This document shows positions 1-12,383 of a stretch of DNA of 64,000 bases, one piece after another. How positions within the stretch are numbered: the stretch's first letter is position 1; each line of letters begins with the position of its first letter. The translations under genes and the position numbers were made by a program. The DNA comes from Mytilus galloprovincialis (Eukaryota; Mollusca; Bivalvia; Mytilida; Mytilidae), in the NCBI RefSeq assembly GCF_965363235.1, contig NC_134847.1, positions 48,053,305-48,117,304 on the forward strand. Reading direction: 5' to 3'. The notes under the pieces are model-generated. The model did not search any database, was not told where the DNA came from, and saw only the letters and a list, made by a program, of their open reading frames with translations.

Positions 1-411
1 AGAAAAACTAAAGACGAAGGGGAAGGCGGATTCCTGTTATTTTGTTCAATCGTTATTTTTGCAGTGTGTTTTTATGCTTTTATAACTTTTTCACTAGTAT
101 ACAGAATTTCAAGATTTTCTAAGGATGCTGACAACAGTAAGGCTGAATATAAAGTCTCAAAATATCAAAAGTTCATGATGGTATATAAATGTCTGGATGT
201 TATTTTCGACATTGAGGTGTTGCTTTATAGTTTCATTTTATCAGATTGGCAGTTAACAGCTTTTACTACCACGGCTGTTGCGGTGTTATGTACCGATATA
301 GTACTGAATGTAATTGTGGTAATGAAAAACTGTTGTTCCGACGAGGAAAAAAACAATGCATATCGTTCAAGTGAAACTAACCAAGCGTTTGAAAATCGAG
401 AAATAAAAGAG
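1..411 (+). CDS. Gene 1, internal exon: three transmembrane segments and start of cytoplasmic tail
   Basis: The frame is open from the first base to a GAG|GTAAGA donor at 411 (137 codons), so the true start lies upstream of the window; the GTG at 64 is only an internal codon. Residues 11-34 (FLLFCSIVIFAVCFYAF..), 64-81 and 85-108 (..VAVLCTDIVLNVIVVM) are hydrophobic membrane spans. A basic/polar loop separates the first two. A CC pair right after span 3 could be lipid-modified (inference). Residues 113-137 are acidic and polar, like the small exons downstream, so this is probably where the tail leaves the membrane. The exon ends in phase 0, matching the next exon at 1336. I do not recognise the family; it could be the end of a multi-pass receptor, channel or other membrane protein. 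Confidence 0.7.
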
Positions 412-968
412 GTAAGAATACATGTATTTAAAACATGTACTTTGTGTATTTGTTAGTTCGACTTTGCTGATTAATTCAAAACGTATTTAATATAGCCAAT
501 GTTTTAGTGATCACTATTTGTTTGCAATGTAAACCTCTGAATTTGTTCGTGTATTTGAGTCGTTTATATGCTTTTTATTGACTTTCAATCCTACGTTTTT
601 TAAAATCATTTGATAAACATAAATAGTGATATAATTTAGCCGGTCCTTAAGTCTTAGATTTGTTATTGTGAGATTAATTTCAATTCACGTACTCTAGTGT
701 ACGCGTATCGTTTTGTGCATACACTATTGACGTTCACATGCTAATTTTTACAGGTACACTTGAGGCACTCGTAACTGTTTGTTTGATCAGCGACATATAA
801 ACGCAACAGAAAACCTATCATCCTTTTTCATGAATTATGAATTTTCTGTGTTAACATCATTTCCTTATTCTCCAATCTCAAACTACTTTCAACAGAAGAA
901 TAAATGTCAGAAAAGGTATTAGTAAGGAAACATTCCCTTAACATGAATACAGATCAGTTGGTAGCCTT
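412..968. other. Gene 1 intron, nothing recognised
   Basis: AT-rich intron sequence following the donor at 412. I see no exon-like open frame and no repeat family in it. Confidence 0.5.
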
Positions 969-1040
969 CGGCTGTTGTCTGCTCTTTGGTCAAGATGTTG
1001 TCTTTTTGTCGCACTTCTCGTTTCCATTCTCAATTTTATC
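969..1040 (+). repeat. 3' tail of a bivalve interspersed retroelement
   Basis: This matches the end of the retroelement at 14100-14175 (GTTGTCTGCTCTWTGGTC.. then CCATTCTCAATTTTAT). Further tails of the same family lie at 16990-17062 (+), 32358-32460 (-), 55465-55550 (-) and 57655-57755 (-). Confidence 0.6.
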
Positions 1041-1335
1041 TAAAACTATAATAGGAAGAAACTTATAATATACGTGAAGGATGTATTTTGGATTAGGGAG
1101 ATAACTCAGGAAATAATGCTTAAAATTTGACAACAACCGACAACAAAACGACAAGTACTGTTGTCCATGTACAGTGTATAATATGGAATCCTTGTGAATA
1201 TGTAACAAGTATTTGCAACTGATGCTTCCATAATAATAATAATTAATAAATATGAGAATATTTAACGAGAGCCATTTCTCGACTAAAATCTTGATTTTGA
1301 CTAAAGTTATAATCATTTGTATGTGCATTTTGTAG

Positions 1336-1405
1336 GATGGATCGAATGCTATTCATCATTATATCATTCATCATGATTATAGAGAAGAAAGCGTGTCACG
1401 GGAAG
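1336..1405 (+). CDS. Gene 1 tail exon, B type (phase 0 to 1)
   Basis: TTTTGTAG acceptor, 70 nt, donor G|GTAAAT. It reads DGSNAIHHYIIHHDYREE then SVSRE, and enters in phase 0 as exon 1 requires. It leaves in phase 1, as the next exon at 16421 requires (G|AA = Glu). It is rich in His and Tyr and unlike the later B exons. It is followed by a 15-kb intron full of mobile elements. Confidence 0.55.
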
Positions 1406-1515
1406 GTAAATTGTGTAATATTCCAATTATAATGTTTTAACGTGTTATAAATGAGATGCAGTTAACAAGAAAATGAGACAACAAACTAACCCGAATGAAA
1501 AAATCCCATATAAAA

Positions 1516-1797
1516 CAAGAATGTGTCCATATTACACGGATACCCCACTCGCACTATAATTTTCTGTGTTCGGTGAACCGTAAAATTGGTATAAAACTCT
1601 TTTTTGGCATGAAAATTAGATTGATCACATTATAGAGAACATGTGTACTAAGTTTCAAGTTGTTCAGACTTCAACTTAATAAAAAAACTACCTTGACCAA
1701 AAATGTTAACTTGAAGCGGGACAGACGGAAGAACGAACGAAGGGACGTACAGACAAGGAAACATAATCCCCTCTCTATCGTAGGTGGGGCATGAAAA
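1516..1797 (+). repeat. Interspersed repeat family R1, copy 1
   Basis: About 280 bp running from 'aacaagaatgtgtcc' to 'gtaggtggggcatgaaaa'. Further copies in the same orientation lie at 7240-7560 and 32500-32780. All three share the internal text 'aacatgtgtactaagtttca' and a GGACRGACGG-rich end. I recognise it as a common bivalve repeat and see no coding capacity. Confidence 0.7.
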
Positions 1798-1904
1798 TAG
1801 GAAACATGTACAGGTTACACTATCATTAAAAAAGACAGAAAGATGTACGTCAATCAGTGAAGCTTAAAATCGCCACAAGTACAAAATTATTTAAACCCGA
1901 TCTT

Positions 1905-3070
1905 CTTATTATATATATATATATATATATAAAAAAAAAAACGCCTATAAAAAGTGTACACAACAACACCAATAACATAAAAAGGAACTATAAATATAAT
2001 TATTTATAATTATTTCGGATAACAGATATCCTTCATCGGTATATATGATTGTGATGTTGAATGAATCATCAATCAGTCTACTTAGATTAAGCTGTTACAA
2101 TCTTGAAATTTATACAATGAAAAAATCAAATCGAACATCAGGTAAGACGCTTGCACAAGTCTAAAAATTCGTTAAACACGACATAGGTTATATGACTAAT
2201 TACATCAGAGAGTTCAAATATATGCTTTAAATACAAATAATAATGTGCGATATGAACTAGCACAAATATAAAGCTTTAACGGGGTCGATAATTATGATTT
2301 TACAAGAAAGATTGCATCAATAAGAATTCAAAAAAAAAAAAAAAAAAACAGCACTGAACGGTCTAAATTTGTAAATATTTCAGATTTGACAACGGTAGAG
2401 TAGTTACATCAGAGTCTGCGATGTTTAAAACAAACAGCCGTTAAAATATAATAATAAATTTTGACTAAGGTAAACTAGTTGAACGTGGCTTGGTACCTAT
2501 ACATTCCTCACAAAATTAAGCAATGTAAAATGTTATATTCAACAGATTTATTTTAGAGATGAGTAAGATAAAGAAATAAAAATAGATACTGTAATAATAA
2601 GTAATATAACCCAGATGTGAGGCACTGCATGGAGTCGAACTACATCTTTCATTTATCCCATTTGGTGCCAAATTTGTTAATTTCTTATCCAAAATCATTC
2701 CCGAGTAAGTCTATCCTCTCTAGACCAAGCAGAGTTGTGGTCAATGATTGTTCTGGTCTGCCGATTGAGATCTGCCTTAGTGTGGCTAGGGGATCTCAAA
2801 TGTCGACTAAGAGGGAGGTCTGGCTGGCATTGGTAGTCGCTACGATTACCGTTCATTCGTTTGTAAAACGGCTGTTCTGACTCGCCAACATACTATTTTC
2901 CACATTTACACTACAGGAGATACACAACATTTGTAGTCTTGCAATTATATGGTGTATTCTGTACCAGTGGAGTGACCGTTAAAAGTCTGGGAAACCCGTA
3001 TTTGTTTGCGAGTCAGACATCGTTTGTTTCCGCAACCCTAACAAGTGCCCTATGACGAAGAGCCTGCTTG
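1905..3070 (-). mobile_element. Penelope-like element fragment, 3' part, antisense
   Basis: Read on the minus strand, the DNA from about 3060 to 2850 matches the zinc-finger linker and GIY-YIG part of the larger Penelope-like element at 5990-6230. It continues into non-coding 3' sequence and ends in a pseudo-LTR at 1975-2300. That pseudo-LTR is the inverted counterpart of 3130-3480 and ends next to a (TA)n run at 1910-1931. The reverse transcriptase part is missing and the copy is broken. With the plus-strand element it forms a head-to-head pair whose pseudo-LTRs are inverted, an arrangement known for Penelope-like elements. Confidence 0.75.
2013..2040 (-). ncRNA. Hammerhead-ribozyme-like motif in Penelope pseudo-LTR
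   Basis: On the minus strand: ACCGATGA, then a GGATA/TATCC stem, then GAAAT. This follows the hammerhead layout (CTGATGA, stem II, GAAA) with C instead of T at core position 4. Penelope-like elements are known to carry hammerhead motifs in their pseudo-LTRs. Activity is doubtful. Confidence 0.5.
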
Positions 3071-3378
3071 AGAGGATAACTCAGCTCTCACCAGTTAGTC
3101 TTAAAGGCTTTAATAACATCTTAATTGTCGACCCCGTTAAAGCTTTAGAATTGTGCTAGTTCATATCGCACATTATTATTTTTATTTAAAGCATATATTT
3201 GAACTCTCTGTTGTTATTAGACATATAACCTATGTCGTGTTTAACAAATTTTTAGACTTGTGCAAGCGCTTTACCTGATGTTCGGTTTGACTTTTTTATT
3301 GTATAAATTTCAAGATTGTAACAGCTTACTCTAAGTAGACTGATAAATGATTCATTCAACATCACAATCATATATATC

Positions 3379-3407
3379 GATGAAGGATATATGTTATCCG
3401 AAATATT
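3379..3407 (+). ncRNA. Hammerhead-like motif, 5' pseudo-LTR
   Basis: CGATGA, GGATA..TATCC stem, GAAATA. It corresponds to the motifs at 2013-2040 (-) and 6944-6973 (+), so each of the three pseudo-LTRs keeps one. The core departs from consensus CTGATGA, so activity is doubtful. Confidence 0.5.
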
Positions 3408-3561
3408 TATAAATAATTACATTTATAGTTCCTTTTTATGTTATTGGTGTTGTTGTGTATATTTTGTAGGCGTTTATATAATTTATTTTATTGTGTATAT
3501 GTAAAGTTACTTGTAACGATCCGTCGCCCTCGTGGGAAAATCGTTGACTATTATTCAGACG

Positions 3562-3563
<2 letters not shown>

Positions 3564-3632
<69 letters not shown>

Positions 3633-3651
3633 TATATATATAGTGTCTAAA
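3564..3651. repeat. (TA)n microsatellite closing the 5' pseudo-LTR
   Basis: Nearly pure TA run. A matching run of about 78 bp at 7120-7197 closes the 3' pseudo-LTR, and a short one at 1910-1931 lies beside the inverted copy. The TA run therefore looks like part of the element end rather than chance. Confidence 0.8.
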
Positions 3652-3740
3652 AATAGCAACAATCAACATTCAATCTATCTAGGTGTGGATCAGTTTGTAA
3701 ATAAACTGATGCAGTTACTAAATTAAATTATATAAGTGTC

Positions 3741-3782
3741 TAAAACTAACTATATATATATATATATATATAGTTAGTTTTA
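3741..3782. repeat. Short TA-core palindrome
   Basis: AAAACTAAC, a TA run, then GTTAGTTTT. This is a 42-bp perfect inverted repeat just before the coding part of the Penelope-like element. Confidence 0.7.
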
Positions 3783-6700
3783 AAGACTTCGCCACTTACA
3801 ACAGGCATAAAGTCAAACAGATTTTTACATAGACGGAACAATATTCTATACAACAGTTCCTTTAGCCTGATGAATCTTTTACGTCAAGAAGCAATTAATC
3901 AAGTTAATAATCTATATAAACTTAGTGATAACTTGCACTGCCGATATCGTGACCAATTATCTGGTCTTGAACTTGACGAAATTCAAGTACGGCTTAGTGA
4001 TATCAAACGTATTGAATCACATAAGCTTCACGTCAAGCAGATAAACAAATTTAAACGTGATGGTGTGAAAGTTACCACTCCTTTAAACAGACCTTCAAAA
4101 AATTATAGTAAAAAGCCTCGCAATCGTAGATTTCGAAGAAAAAAATCATATTACGGCCAATCCCAACAACACAGTTGTCAATTTGTCAACAGTCTCTTTG
4201 ACTGAGGATGAAACCAAAGTCTTATCTAAGGGTTTGAATTTTTGCCCTACTCCTAGTAACATAGATAATATGAAACTGGAAGATGACCTCAATAACTTTG
4301 CCAGAACCCTCAGAATTAAAGAATACTTTGGTAACAAGAACAAAGAGGAGGATAATGAGGAAGACACAGACACGTCCAACTCGGAAGACGAAATCATAAT
4401 TCCGCATTTTAAAAAGAAGAGTTCATGGATTCCAAAGCCCAGCAAATCTGCTACACTGGAAGATGTTATTGACAAAATCAAATCGGATGTTGTTCATCTA
4501 GCCAGCAACAAGTCCTCGTCGTTTTATAACACCTCTTCTGACGAGAAAAAAGCCATACAATAGCTGAAAAAACCGAGATGATATTGTTATAAAACCAGCA
4601 GACATGGGAAGTGCCGTTGTGATAATGGACAAAGCCGACTACATCGCGGAAGCAGAGCGTCAGCTCTCTGATGAGAGATTTTATAAGAAACTTGACTATG
4701 ACCCTACTTCCGAGTTTAGTTCCAAAATTATTACAGCGTTACAAACCATGCACGATGACGGTCACATAGATGAGGATACAATTGGATATTTAAAACCAGA
4801 GAACGCCAAGCCTGGTCGATTGTATCTTCTTCCTAAAATACACAAGGGTTAACAACCCTGGTAGACCCATTGTATCCGCTAACGGCTACCCGACTGAGAA
4901 AATCTCGGAATTTGTAGACTTTCATTTAAGATCTCATGTAGAAAATCTTCCTTCTCACATTCAAGACACTACAGATTATCTTCGCAAAATGGAATCCATG
5001 CACCCTCTTCCTCCGGAAACCCTCCTTGTCACTTTAGATGTCACCTCATTGTATACAAACATACCTCATGATGACGGAATACAATCGTGTAGGGAAATAT
5101 GGGACTCGCGCAACACTTTAGAACCACCTACCGAATGTTTAGTCCAGCTGCTTACTCTGGTCCTGAAATGCAACAATTTTACCTTTAATGGTAAGAATTA
5201 CCTTCAAATAAACGGGACAGCGATGGGGACGAAAATGGCACCGTCTTACGCCAATATTTTCATGGGCAAATTAGAGAAACAAATTATTTCAACATCTTTA
5301 ACCAAACCTCTGTCTTGGTTCCGTTTCATCGATGATTTTGACATGAAATGGATTGAATCCCAACAAAAATTGGATGCTTTTATCAGACATGCAAACAACG
5401 CCCACCAGTCAATTAAATTTACATATGAAATATCCGACTCTAAGATATCTTTCTTAGACACAGCTACATCTATAAAGGACGGTGTTATATCAACAGACCT
5501 TAACTGTAAACCTACAGATAAACATCAGTACCTTTCTCCCCAACGCTGTCACCCCAAACACTGTACAAAAAGTATCCCGTACAGTCAAGCTCTCAGAGTA
5601 AAGCGGATTTGCTCCTCTGAGGAGGCTGTCACTCAGCGGTTACAGGAACTTCGCGGATTTTTAATCAACCGAGGTTATAAGAAATGGGACATAGATAAGG
5701 GGTTTGTGCGTGCGAACAATATCAGCCGCAATGACCTGTTACAGTACAAAAAGAAGAGGTGCAGCAAAATAGTTCCAATTGTTTTAACATACAATCCCGC
5801 CTTTACTAACCTTTCACGTTTGATCCGTGCCAATTGGGAAAGTATTGCCAATCACCCAAAATTATCCAAAATCTTTCCCGATCCTCCTGTCTTAGCTTTT
5901 CGGAGACCAGCAAGTCTAAAAGACTTATTTGTGAAAGCTGCCGTCTCCTCTAATAAAAGCTGTTCAACTACAGGATGGTGCAAGTCATGTGGTAACAAAC
6001 GATGTCTGACTTGCCAACAAATACTGAATACTCAAACATTTACTTGTCACTCCACTGGGTCTGTGTTCACAATATTTTGTAATGTAACTTGCAAAACCCA
6101 GAATGTTGTATACATTCTTCAGTGTCGATGTGGCATGCAGTATGTTGGCGAGACAGAACAGCCATTCAACAAACGCATGAATGGTCATCGTAGTGACTAC
6201 ACCTGCAAGCCCGACCTCCCCGTAAGTCGTCTTTTAAGATCACATGGGCACGACAAAGCTGATCTAAAAAAAAACTTACCATCACCATCATAGATCACAA
6301 CGAGGATTGGTCAAAGACCGACATACTTGCTCGGGAAAGATTTTGGATAAGAAAGCTCAGTACAGTTTCCCCAGAGGGCATTAATGAAAAAAACATAGAA
6401 GAGTCACTCATTTTCCCTACCATCACTAACTTCCTGCCATCACCCGTGTTCAGTAACTCCGGCTTCCGTACTGGACACTTACACTTTTCAGGAATTTTTG
6501 AATTATACTAGTTTTAATTACAGTTGGCAGGGATGTGTAAATACACAGCCACGTTCTATTACTTAACCTAAGCAAAAAATTATTACTCATTTTTCTTTTT
6601 ATCTAATTACTATATATTTGAAATGTTTAAATACGCAGTCTCTTGCAATTTTTCTACCGCTGTCATATTTTAAATAGTATACCAGCGTAAATCGGTCAGG

Positions 6701-6943
6701 ACTGTTTATTGGGACTGTATTCCCACGCAGTTGTTTACCATCTCAACTATCACCACCATTGAGAATTCAGAGTTGTGCCAGTTCACATCGTAAATAACTA
6801 ATTTTATTTTGGCATATCTCTGTAGTCTTTGCGCCGTGTTTGGAAATTTTAACATTGTTCCAGCGTTCGCTTAAATTGTATTAATTTCAAGATTTTGATA
6901 GTCTTAATTTGAATTGACATGATTCATTTGTAATCGTGCTATT

Positions 6944-6973
6944 ACCGAGGAAGGATATCTGTTATCCGAAATA
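6944..6973 (+). ncRNA. Hammerhead-like motif, 3' pseudo-LTR
   Basis: ACCGAGGA, GGATA..TATCC stem, GAAAT. This is the third copy of the motif; its core is changed further (GAGGA for GATGA), so it is probably inactive. Confidence 0.45.
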
Positions 6974-7115
6974 TCTAACATATTGTTCGTTTTATTGTGT
7001 TTTTGGTGATGTTGTACCCTTTTAGATTTGTTATATATTATATTTTGTAGTGTACTGAATCATAATCATATGATCCATCGCCCCGTAAAATTTATCGTTG
7101 ACTATTTATTCAGTC

Positions 7116-7199
<84 letters not shown>

Positions 7200-7239
7200 C
7201 GCAAAATCAATAATAAAAAAACCAATGAATAAAAAAAGG

Positions 7240-7560
7240 AAGAACAAGTATGTGTCCCCAGTACACGAATGTCCCATCCGCACTATAATTTTCTATGTTC
7301 AGTGGACCGTGAAAATGGGAAAAAATCTGTAATAGGGCCATTAAAATTAGAAAGATGATATCATAGGGAACATGTGTACTAAGTTTCAATTTGATTGGAC
7401 TTCAACTTCATCGGAAACTACCTCGACCAAAAACTTTAACTTGAAGCGGGACAGCCGAACGAAAGGACAGACGGACGGACGGACGAACGAACGAACAGAC
7501 GGACGCACAGACGGACGCACAGAGAAACAAGCTTTATGACCATAAATGGGGCATAGAAAA
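7240..7560 (+). repeat. Interspersed repeat family R1, copy 2
   Basis: Same family as 1516-1797. Its end is expanded into a simple repeat of GACGGACG/GAACGAAC units (about 7460-7530) before 'ataaatggggcatagaaa'. Confidence 0.7.
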
Positions 7561-7793
7561 TAATAAAAAAAAAAATAAAGCAAATATTAATTTATAAAAT
7601 TACAGATATGTATTAAGTAAAACCATAAAATATTAGTCAACCAGAAAGTCAATGACATGGTTTCAAAATACAGACAGATACGTGACATGAACACGTGATG
7701 GCAGTTTTAGGTTTAAGGGGGCTCGCGGGTCTTAACCAAATGTTTTAATTAATATAGGACTTCGCTTTTTTTTTCTATAAATGAACTTTATCT

Positions 7794-9721
7794 CACTACA
7801 AAAGTCAAAAAGTCTGAAAAGACCAGTTTTTGTCTTGATTTGCATGAACTTTTACTCGACATTATCCAAAAGTATGACATGCGTCTTAATTTTTCTTGGC
7901 AAATTCTCATTTATATCAAATTTTTATGAAATGTACTCGACATATTCTTGGCATTCTGAATATGGTCTTAAAATGTCTTGACATATTCTTGACATTTGAA
8001 TACCGTCTTTAAATTTCTCGACATATGCTCGACATTCTTATTTTTCTCAGTATGGCTTGACATATTCTGAACATTTTGAATTGTGTCTTAAATTTACTTG
8101 ACAGTTCTTAGTTTTATAAATCATGACCAAAATTCATGATATAACTTTAATCTTTATTTCTCTTTACATAATATACAGTTGTTTTAAGTTTCACTTGTAA
8201 CAACAAATATGACAGTTAGACATGTAAAATAATTAAAAATTTTGGTATCTAATTTTTTTTACAAATGCAAATATTGTATGAAATATTATGTATAAAATAA
8301 TTTAAATGTGGGTTTTTAAAAAATTACAAATTTTGATTCCTAAAATTCCTATTAATTAAATGATCAAAACCATCATATTGTAGACATATTTCATTTTACA
8401 TTCATAATATTCAACGTTAATATGGTAAATATTTATTTTACAAAAATGTGGTAAGATTTACATAAATAGCAAATTATGATGATATACAAGTCATTCATTT
8501 AACAGAAGAAAAATTTGTGTAATGTCATCTGTTGGAAAATATATTAAGTATTATACATGGACAGGATAATCCCCATAAAATTAAGGTATTCCACACCCCA
8601 GAATACACACCACTGTCAAATAGAAATTACTGATTTACCTGTAAGAAGCCATACAACTTATCAGTTGACCATTCCAAATATTAAAAAAAAAATATTATCT
8701 ACTCCAGCAATCATAAAATAATAAAAAAGTATTGGTATAAAACTTATTGGTCTTATGATATAGATCTCAAACAGACATGCATAATATAGCTCTAAACATT
8801 TTTTTTTCTTTTTGTTTTATAAAAAATTATAAAATTCAACACACAAATTTAAATAAAAAACGATTATTGTTGTTATATAAATGAATAAGGTTTTTGAATC
8901 AAGATGAGAACGAATTATTTGACCTACACGAAAGCCCCCCTTTTTTAGCCACATTAACCCTAAAGATGAATTGTGGGGTGCAAACATGGTCACATGTTAA
9001 AACTGCCTTCAAGACACCTATTTTAGTAAAGCATTTGACTGGCAGTTTTGCAAACTGGCAAAAATCTAAATGCTGTTTGTCAGTTATTTCGTCTTATATT
9101 CCAAGTGAACACAATTGATTAAACGTTTAATAAAAATAAATCAAAATTAAACTGCATTGGGGGGGGGGGGGAGTTATTCAGGGTATTCCAACTTAGGTGC
9201 ACAAAAGGGGAATCTTACTATACCAAGTAAATCCTTGATTCTGCAAAGTTTAGTTTAGCCATAATAAAAAGGAGATATACCAGCAATAGAATGAGTCTGT
9301 ACACATTTAAGGCGAAATTTATACTGTGAGATAGTGTCAAGACATATATAAGACTTACAAGAATATGTCAAGACATATTCAGACATTATAAAGAATGTCA
9401 AGAATATGTCAAGACATATTCAGACATTATTAAGAATGTCAAGAATATGTGAAGACAGATCGAGACAAATTTAAAACAGTCAAAAATTGGTCGAGACTAA
9501 TCCAGACTCTTATCAGATGATACAGGAAGTGTCGAGAAATTTTAAGACAATGTTCATATTGTCAAAACACTAGTCAAGGAAAATCAAGAACCTCATTAGA
9601 CAAATTAATACTATGTCAAGAATTTCTTAAAAATTATTCGTACAAATAAAGAATGTCGAGTAAAAATTCATGGAAATTCAGACAAAAACTTGTCTTTTCA
9701 GACTTTTTGACTTTTGTAGTG
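7794..9721. mobile_element. Non-autonomous CACTA-type (EnSpm) DNA transposon with TCT target duplication
   Basis: The element begins CACTACAAAAGTCAAAAAG and ends with the reverse complement CTTTTTGACTTTTGTAGTG. It is flanked by TCT at 7791-7793 and again at 9722-9724, a 3-bp target duplication as expected for CACTA elements. Similarity continues inward for about 300-400 bp on both sides. There, motifs like TCTTGACATATTC and CTCGACATT recur many times, inverted at the right side, resembling the subterminal repeat fields of CACTA elements. The middle is AT-rich with a G run (9160-9171). It has only short, unrecognised frames (largest 8894-9118), so no transposase is seen and the copy would depend on another element. 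Confidence 0.8.
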
Positions 9722-9724
9722 TCT

Positions 9725-10370
9725 AATACTAAAAAAAATGAAATACAAAAATGGAGTTACCGTTCCTTTACGCTTACAATCTGCCTTCGAAAGAGGCATC
9801 CTTTTTTGTAAGCTTTAAGGTACTTTTTATCTGTTGAACTAATAGGAGAAAAAGAGGTAATATCGTAATAAAAAAAGAACTTATTTACTGAAAAAGATAT
9901 ATCAATTTTTATGCCATAAAAATGACATTTTTGCACCAAAGGGAGATAATTCGGAGCGTTTTCAATGGTATCTACATTTTAAAAGTCATCTGAAGCCTGT
10001 TCAATGATTTTTGTTCTATATGATAAAGTAACAACTACTAAAGGTAATAAATATAATTTGTAGTGAACAATACATGTTATTTTTTTTCTGAAATTTTTAT
10101 ACCCTCTAACCTCCTTAAGGAACACTATCTCAAAATCAGGGGTATATATGATTTTAATAGTTGATATAAGATCATTTAAAATTTAGAACTTATTTAATAC
10201 TAACACAACCAAAGATGTAGTTATGTGAAATTCACAAAAAATCTTGAATTTATTCTCCATACTATAAGTAAGAAGAGCCTTAGTAAAGAACAAAAGACTG
10301 CTCAATGACGCTAGAAACCAAAAAAGTTAAAAAGGCCAAATAAAGCACGAAGTTGTAGAGCATTGAGAAT
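9725..10370. other. Intron sequence, nothing recognised
   Basis: AT-rich intron DNA of gene 1 between the CACTA-type element and the interleaved repeats; no exon or repeat family seen. Confidence 0.4.
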
Positions 10371-11340
10371 CAAACATTCCTACCAGTATTACCAAATATT
10401 GCTGTGGTATTTATTACTTATCTTATCACGAGGTAAAAAAGCTTAGATTAGTATTTCAATACTTCAGAGCTTAATTCATCAAATTGACTATATCAATGAT
10501 TATTCATATCAACACAGAAAAATATGGATAGGTTAGGAACTTCTATTTGAGATATATATTTTTTTTGATTGGCGGGAAAAGTGTAATTCCTACAAGTATT
10601 GCAAAATATTGCTGTGGTATTTATTACTAATCTTATCACGAGGTAAAAAAGGTTAGATTAAAGTCATAAGAAACCTCAAATTAAAAAAATGATGCATATG
10701 ATTTTTATAACTAAATGGATAGTTTTCATTATACAACTTATGTACATATACTTTTTTCTGAGGAAAATTCTTTAATTTGTCCACATTTAGAAGAAGTTTA
10801 TTTGTTTTTAATTGCTTGCTTCCAGGAAGCAATTCGCCGACATATTTTCCGTATTCATATTGACCTGAACGTTACCGATCGCAATACGCATGGATCTGTC
10901 ATTAAAATAAACAATTATCTGATTGTACATGTTAAACACGTGCTCAATACCCATGCTTTTTGTTATTTATTTACTATAAGGTGACAATCGGTAAACTTCG
11001 GCTTTAAAACACGGCATTTAATGAACAGCCATATTTGTTAAATCGTAACAGACAGAGAGAAAAAAAAAATTGACGATTATTCGATATATTTGCGTAAAAA
11101 ATGACAAAATCGTGCACAAAGTTCTAAGTTTATGATATATACATGCATTGACTCAAGAATTGGATAAACATTATTTTTCACCACTCACTGCTTTCATATG
11201 ACTTTAACATTTCAATAATTCAGAGCTTAATTTATCATACTGACTATATGAATGATTATTCTTGTCAACACAGAAAAATATGGATAGGTTAGGAACTCCT
11301 ATTTGAGATATATATTTTTTTTGATTGGCGGGAAAAGTCT
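10371..11340 (+). repeat. Two interleaved direct repeats
   Basis: 10371-10443 recurs at about 10587-10657 ('aaatattgctgtggtattta', 'cttatcacgaggtaaaaaag'). 10455-10578 recurs at about 11208-11335 ('cacagaaaaatatggatagg', 'gattggcgggaaaag'). The two pairs overlap in position, which suggests successive local duplications. The 89-codon frame at 10715-10984 between them is unlike anything I know and is not called a gene. Confidence 0.7.
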
Positions 11341-12383
11341 TATTCTGGTCTCAAATCAAAAGAAAACAATTAATACCGGTAGCTGCCTTTATTTTGAAAA
11401 TCATCTTAACGTGAGCTAGTGAAGTCTACTACATGTATGAAAAAAGTTGGCGATATTGGGCAATATATTATACCCTGTATCTAATGAAAAAAAAAACAAA
11501 GGAGTACGAAAATCTGACAAAAAAAATCCTAATTGACCCTTCTACATTCTTACAGAACTATCTATCTTATAAACTCTCATAAGGCACCAATCAGTCAAAA
11601 CATACCCTTTTAAAGTGTTTAAGACTCGGGGCCGTATGCATAAAACATCTTAACTTAAGTGTTCCTTAAAATTAAATTTCACTAAGAATTTCCTTAGTTA
11701 AGTAAAGTTCTTAAGTCGTATGCATAAACTTACGTAGGTCTTCACTTAACTAAGGAACCGTAAATCGGAACCTTTCTCTTATTACCGTATGATATACTAG
11801 CTTATTGCATGGACTCATCCGTGTAGAAGTTTGTTATGATTATTCACATTGATTGATCAATATATACATTGTACTTTTATTAAGAACTGGGGTTGGTGTG
11901 TATTAAACAATTCAATAATGTGTAACATAGTACAATTTTGAAACACAAGATAATTTGTCGCATAAAAGAACAGTTTGACGTTTCGATGGATGACCATGGG
12001 AAGAAAAAAATGTATGAAATCCAAAACTTATCCTACCAGAGGCATATAATTATGTCTCTGCCCCTACTTAATCTTAAATGCAATGAATGTTATATTTTTC
12101 TGGAGACAAAAATATATTTAAAACTCTTAACAAAACATGATCAGAGTTTTCATTGCATGGCACCAGTGTAGCATTGCAATTTTTTTTAATCTAAAACCTA
12201 TTTCAATTTAAATAAACATTAATCCTACCCCTTTTACATGAAAAGGGGCTTTTATGACAATGATAAATATAACATTAAAATAACAACATAACATGACAGG
12301 ACTAAAGTACAAATAAATGCAAGAACATTCAGAACAAAGAAATACACAAATAAACCTTGCAATATGACATTTCGAAATGCTGA

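Larger units (their letters stand above)
3128..7200 (+). mobile_element. Penelope-like retroelement, near full length, broken
   Basis: The layout is a 5' pseudo-LTR (about 3128-3650, ending in TA repeats), a basic and Ser-rich N-terminal region (3870-4563), reverse transcriptase (about 4604-5650), a Cys-rich zinc-finger linker (5950-6080), a GIY-YIG endonuclease (6100-6250), and a 3' pseudo-LTR (about 6770-7200, again ending in TA repeats). RT signatures are [28 protein letters not shown] and FIDDF. The linker has [15 protein letters not shown], and the nuclease has [17 protein letters not shown] with a downstream R..HRS. The C-terminal nuclease places it with canonical Penelope-type elements rather than those with an N-terminal nuclease. 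The coding region is spread over several frames, so the copy looks broken at a few points and moderately old. It lies in gene 1's second intron. Confidence 0.85.

Noticed and set aside
2617-2880. Plus-strand frame of 87 codons
   Set aside because: It is the antisense shadow of the Penelope-like fragment.
10715-10984. 89-codon frame as a possible small gene
   Set aside because: No recognisable domain, no matching splice or phase context, and it lies between recent local duplications.
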